Positions 5,329 through 7,517 of a stretch of 7,517 bases of DNA are shown piece by piece (the first letter of the stretch is position 1; every line of letters begins with the position of its first letter). A model generated the notes under the pieces. It ran no database searches. It was not told the origin of the DNA and saw only the letters and a program-made list of their open reading frames with translations. The translations under genes were made by a program, and so were the position numbers. The DNA is from an uncultured Ruminococcus sp. GTDB lineage: Bacteria > Bacillota > Clostridia > Oscillospirales > Acutalibacteraceae. Location: the NCBI GenBank assembly GCA_902803125.1, contig CADCOZ010000230.1:1-7517 (forward strand). Direction: 5' to 3'.

Positions 5329-6687
5329 TTATTTGATAATATCGCTCAATTCATTCAAACGCTGATTTTCGGTCAGGATAATAACCTTATCATGCGGCAG
5401 AATGACATCGGTGCCGGACGGGATAATAGCGGTCCTGTTGCGGATAATGCCGGCAATCAGAATCCCGCCGCGCAGCCGTAAATCTTTAATCGGGATATTC
5501 TGGTAACGAAAGTCCTGACTGACATTAAATTCCAGCACTTCCGCCTTGCCGTCCATGATATTATACATCGTTTCCACATGACTGCCTTTAGAGTTTTCCA
5601 ACGCTCTGGCATACTGCACCAGCACATCCGACATAATATCTTTGGGAGAAATCACGCAGTCCAGTCCTAATTTGGCCGCCATACCCGCCAACTCGTTGCG
5701 GTTCACCTTGGTAATCACGGTTGGCACATTGTGCGTGGAAGCAAAAATGGAAATGAGGATATTTTCCTCATCCATACCGGTCAAAGACACGAAAGCATCT
5801 ACAGAATCCAGTCCTTCTTCCAGAAGCAGTTCCTGCTGAGCCCCATCGCCGCCGATAATGGTGGCCTTCGGCAAAGCATCCCAGAGAAGCTTGCACCTTT
5901 GCGGGTCAATTTCGATGATTTTAACACCGTTGCCGGACATCGTCAGCATTTTTGCCAAATAGAAGGCAATCCGTCCCCCGCCGAGAATCATCACGTTCTT
6001 AGCCTGTTTCTTGTCAATGCCGACGGACCGCATGAGTTTTTGTATCTCTGAAGGTTCCGCAGTCAGACCGATTTTATCCCCCGGCCGCAAAACAAAGTTG
6101 CCGTCCGGAATATACACATCGTCCCCACGCCGCACCACGCAAATCAAAAATTTCGCTTTGTACTTGTTCCGCAGATCCATCAGTTTCACGCCGGTCAGTG
6201 CCGAACCTTCCCGCAGAATCAGTTCAATGATTTCAAAATTACGAGCCGAGAATGTTTCGATTTTAACGGCTGACGGCAGTTTCAAGATATTGAACATTTC
6301 TCTTGCCGCCAGCATATCGGGATTGATGGCCATTGACAGATCCAGTTGTTCTTTCAGGAAGCCAAGGCTTTCCATGTTATATTCCGGATTGCGAATACGG
6401 GCAATAGTATTTTTCGCCCCCATACGTTTGGCGATATAGCAGCTGAGCATATTCAGTTCATCCGAAGAGGTGGCCGCAATAAACAGTTCTGCCCGATCCA
6501 CACGAGCTTCCTTCAGCGTGTTGCAGTCCGTACCGTTGCCGCACACCGTCATAACATCGTAGATATTGTTAATCTGCCCCGTAACCTCCGGGTCATTATC
6601 AATCGCCACCACATCATGTCCTTCCTGCACCAAATCAGCCAAAATCGTTTCTCCGATTTTCCCACACCCAACAACAATAATCTCCAT
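5329..6687 (-). CDS. trkA: Trk potassium uptake system NAD-binding regulatory protein TrkA
   Basis: A cytoplasmic RCK-type protein that binds nucleotides and gates TrkH. The 452 residues comprise two tandem RCK units. The first Rossmann domain (about 1-125) has GCGKIG (7-12), the strand-2 acidic residue D30 and GNGTD (50-54), followed by an RCK_C domain (about 140-220). A second Rossmann domain (about 231-350) has GGGRIA (236-241), E259 and GDG (280-282), followed by a second RCK_C domain (about 372-452). This is the full-length tandem TrkA form, unlike single-unit KtrA. The frame stays open to 6915, but the ATG at 6687 is chosen because MEIIVVGCGKIGE is the conserved N-terminus, AAGGAG lies 10 nt upstream, and the extension covers an intergenic repeat. 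RCK_C domains in Firmicutes often bind cyclic di-AMP; whether this one does is unknown. It is the first gene of the trkA-trkH-rsmA set. Confidence 0.96.
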   Translation of the reverse strand: MEIIVVGCGKIGETILADLVQEGHDVVAIDNDPEVTGQINNIYDVMTVCGNGTDCNTLKEARVDRAELFIAATSSDELNMLSCYIAKRMGAKNTIARIRNPEYNMESLGFLKEQLDLSMAINPDMLAAREMFNILKLPSAVKIETFSARNFEIIELILREGSALTGVKLMDLRNKYKAKFLICVVRRGDDVYIPDGNFVLRPGDKIGLTAEPSEIQKLMRSVGIDKKQAKNVMILGGGRIAFYLAKMLTMSGNGVKIIEIDPQRCKLLWDALPKATIIGGDGAQQELLLEEGLDSVDAFVSLTGMDEENILISIFASTHNVPTVITKVNRNELAGMAAKLGLDCVISPKDIMSDVLVQYARALENSKGSHVETMYNIMDGKAEVLEFNVSQDFRYQNIPIKDLRLRGGILIAGIIRNRTAIIPSGTDVILPHDKVIILTENQRLNELSDIIK

Positions 6688-6697
6688 GATACCATTT

Positions 6698-6703
6698 CTC
6701 CTT
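6698..6703 (-). promoter_or_regulatory. Ribosome binding site deciding the trkA start
   Basis: AAGGAG on the minus strand lies 10 nt before the ATG at 6687 and fixes that start against the longer open frame reaching 6915. Confidence 0.75.
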
Positions 6704-6713
6704 CTCTTGAATG

Positions 6714-6814
6714 TTGGAGAGCGCTGCCCTCCAAACCTCCCACCAGAGGCCTGACCCCCGGACTCCCTAAAGGGACTAACTTTGTGTCGCCCGCAAGCCT
6801 TTGAAAATCTTGCG
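6714..6814. repeat. Palindrome-rich intergenic repeat in the trkA leader
   Basis: A G/C-rich block with three short hairpins: TTGGAG (6714-6719) with CTCCAA (6729-6734), TCCCT (6764-6768) with AGGGA (6771-6775), and CGCAAG (6792-6797) with CTTGCG (6809-6814). It differs in composition from the AT-rich sequence further upstream and encodes nothing conserved. It resembles intergenic repeat blocks I associate with Oscillospiraceae genomes, which is recollection rather than a search. If transcription starts near 6968, the block is part of the trkA 5' untranslated region. Confidence 0.5.
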
Positions 6815-6930
6815 AAAAACTTTTGTGTTGATATTTCAGCAGTTTTTTCCCTGCGGCCAGTGCGTAAAAAATCTCCAAAAATGGATACGAACCTTCCGCA
6901 TTGTATCTTCTGCATTCTGCTGTTCAGACC

Positions 6931-6974
6931 AGACAGTAAAACGGGCTATTCTGCTCTTACATCGTTCACTGTCT
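6931..6974 (-). promoter_or_regulatory. Inverted repeat at the predicted 5' end of the trkA leader
   Basis: AGACAGT (6931-6937) pairs with ACTGTCT (6968-6974), and inside it AACG (6940-6943) pairs with CGTT (6963-6966). The outer arm directly abuts the candidate -10 box at 6975-6980, so the RNA could fold into a hairpin from its first bases, or a regulator could bind the DNA there. Function is unknown. Confidence 0.4.
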
Positions 6975-6983
6975 ATTGTATCA
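6975..6983 (-). promoter_or_regulatory. Candidate trkA promoter (extended -10)
   Basis: On the minus strand TGATACAAT (6983 to 6975) is an extended -10 with a TACAAT box. I see no good -35 at 16-18 nt. It would start RNA near 6968 and give an untranslated leader of about 280 nt before the trkA ATG. A TATATT further upstream (near 7031-7036) is an alternative. Confidence 0.4.
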
Positions 6984-7102
6984 CATCCAAAGGCAAAACA
7001 GTTAGTACTTTTGTGCTTTATTTGCGATAATATAGAACAATAGTAACCTTATTGAACAAAATGGCCGCCGACACAAAAAAATAACACCCTTTCCTGCGGT
7101 CA

Positions 7103-7131
7103 TTGAAAAAAAACATTTGATATGTTATAAT
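7103..7131 (+). promoter_or_regulatory. Sigma-A promoter of the HAD hydrolase gene, with extended -10
   Basis: TTGAAA (7103-7108) and TATAAT (7126-7131) are 17 nt apart, and TGT directly before the -10 makes it an extended -10. This is a near-consensus promoter. The leader to the ATG at 7159 would be about 20 nt. Confidence 0.8.
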
Positions 7132-7158
7132 CAAGAAAAAAGGAAAAGGAGAATATGG

Positions 7159-7517
7159 ATGTTAACCTATGTATTATTTGATTTAGACGGAACCCTTCTG
7201 CCGATGGAGCAGGATGTGTTTGTCAAAGCCTACTTTACAGAACTGAGCAAGCGTATTTGTCCGCTCGGCTATACGCCGGAAGCCCTGACCAAAGCCGTTT
7301 GGCACGGCACGAAACGAATGATGCAGAATGACGGTTCCCGCACCAATGAAACGGTCTTTTGGAACAGCTTTGCACAGGATTTGGGAGAAGATGTTCTGCG
7401 TTACAAATCAGAATTTGATGACTTTTACCGCACGGATTTTAATCGGGTGCAGAATGTCTGTGCCAAGAATCCCAAAGTCCCCGAAACCGTTCGCCTCATT
7501 CAGGAACACGGCATCAA
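7159..7517 (+). CDS. HAD-superfamily hydrolase, N-terminal part (runs off the right edge)
   Basis: The first 119 residues of a haloacid dehalogenase-type phosphatase. The N-terminus MLTYVLFDLDGTLLP holds motif I, DxDGT, with D8 as the expected nucleophile and D10 as the general acid. The following 100 residues (FWNSFAQDL, FDDFYRTDF and others) fit a helical cap domain of the phosphoglycolate-phosphatase-like class. Motifs II to IV lie beyond the window, so the substrate cannot be guessed. GGAG (7148-7151) lies 7 nt before the ATG. Another ATG at 7155 is out of frame and stops after eight codons. A near-consensus promoter directly precedes the gene, which is divergent from trkA. Confidence 0.88.
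   Translation, partial: MLTYVLFDLDGTLLPMEQDVFVKAYFTELSKRICPLGYTPEALTKAVWHGTKRMMQNDGSRTNETVFWNSFAQDLGEDVLRYKSEFDDFYRTDFNRVQNVCAKNPKVPETVRLIQEHGI

Larger units (their letters stand above)
6688..7158. other. Divergent intergenic region between trkA and the HAD hydrolase gene
   Basis: The 471 bases without a convincing gene hold, from left to right, the trkA ribosome site, the palindrome-rich repeat (6714-6814), a leader segment with an inverted repeat, the candidate trkA promoter, an AT-rich stretch (about 7000-7100) in which I see nothing else definite, and the strong promoter and ribosome site of the plus-strand hydrolase. Open frames across it lack ribosome sites and conserved motifs. Confidence 0.7.

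Noticed and set aside
6688..6915. A 76-residue N-terminal extension of TrkA
   Set aside because: It runs through an intergenic repeat, has no family similarity, and the ATG at 6687 has a good ribosome site and the conserved N-terminus.
6688..6983. Cyclic di-AMP (ydaO-type) riboswitch upstream of trkA
   Set aside because: I could not find the conserved core of that riboswitch when reading the minus strand. A covariance search would settle it.
6782..7043. Plus-strand open frames of about 80 codons in the trkA leader
   Set aside because: No ribosome site, no conserved motif, and they cross the palindromic repeat and the opposing promoter.
7155..7181. Short open frame starting at ATG 7155 before the HAD gene
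   Set aside because: It has only eight codons, sits too close to the ribosome site, and overlaps the true start out of frame.

Overview
The window looks like chromosome from a Gram-positive anaerobe of the Clostridia, most likely Oscillospiraceae/Ruminococcaceae-like. The pointers are AGGAGG-type ribosome sites, sigma-A-like promoters, a DUF6062-type cysteine-rich protein, and G/C-rich hairpin repeats between genes. This placement is inference: no rRNA or clade marker is present. The core genes are about 50% G+C, whereas the first 180 bases are about 33% (hand counts).

Layout: (1) 1-191, minus strand: the first 63 codons of an AT-rich type I restriction specificity subunit (HsdS), cut by the window edge, with a GTG start. 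(2) 192-368: a gene-free border full of nested dyads, an extended -10 promoter candidate and a strong hairpin. (3) 369-2084, minus strand: gpsA (glycerol-3-phosphate dehydrogenase) preceded by a DUF6062-like protein, probably one transcript. (4) 2085-2261: a divergent control region. (5) 2262-2825, plus strand: a PAP2 membrane phosphatase. (6) 2826-2945: a convergent region with a 17-bp-stem palindrome and a 7-nt tandem repeat that supplies the rsmA stop codon. (7) 2946-6687, minus strand: trkA-trkH-rsmA, read in that order. (8) 6688-7158: the trkA leader with a palindrome-rich repeat, then divergent promoters. (9) 7159-7517, plus strand: the start of a HAD-family hydrolase, cut by the right edge.

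How the genes work together: TrkA is the cytoplasmic RCK gating subunit and TrkH the membrane channel of a potassium uptake system. RsmA, a ribosome maturation methyltransferase, follows them with a short gap and so is probably co-expressed. GpsA supplies sn-glycerol-3-phosphate for phospholipids, and the PAP2 protein probably recycles a lipid pyrophosphate or phosphate, so both serve the envelope, although they lie on opposite strands.

Most of the window is ordinary housekeeping sequence and I see no clearly new multi-gene system. The parts most worth a second look are the hsdS border with its dyads (possibly part of a switchable restriction locus), the internally duplicated Cys/His protein, and the dispersed palindromic repeats.
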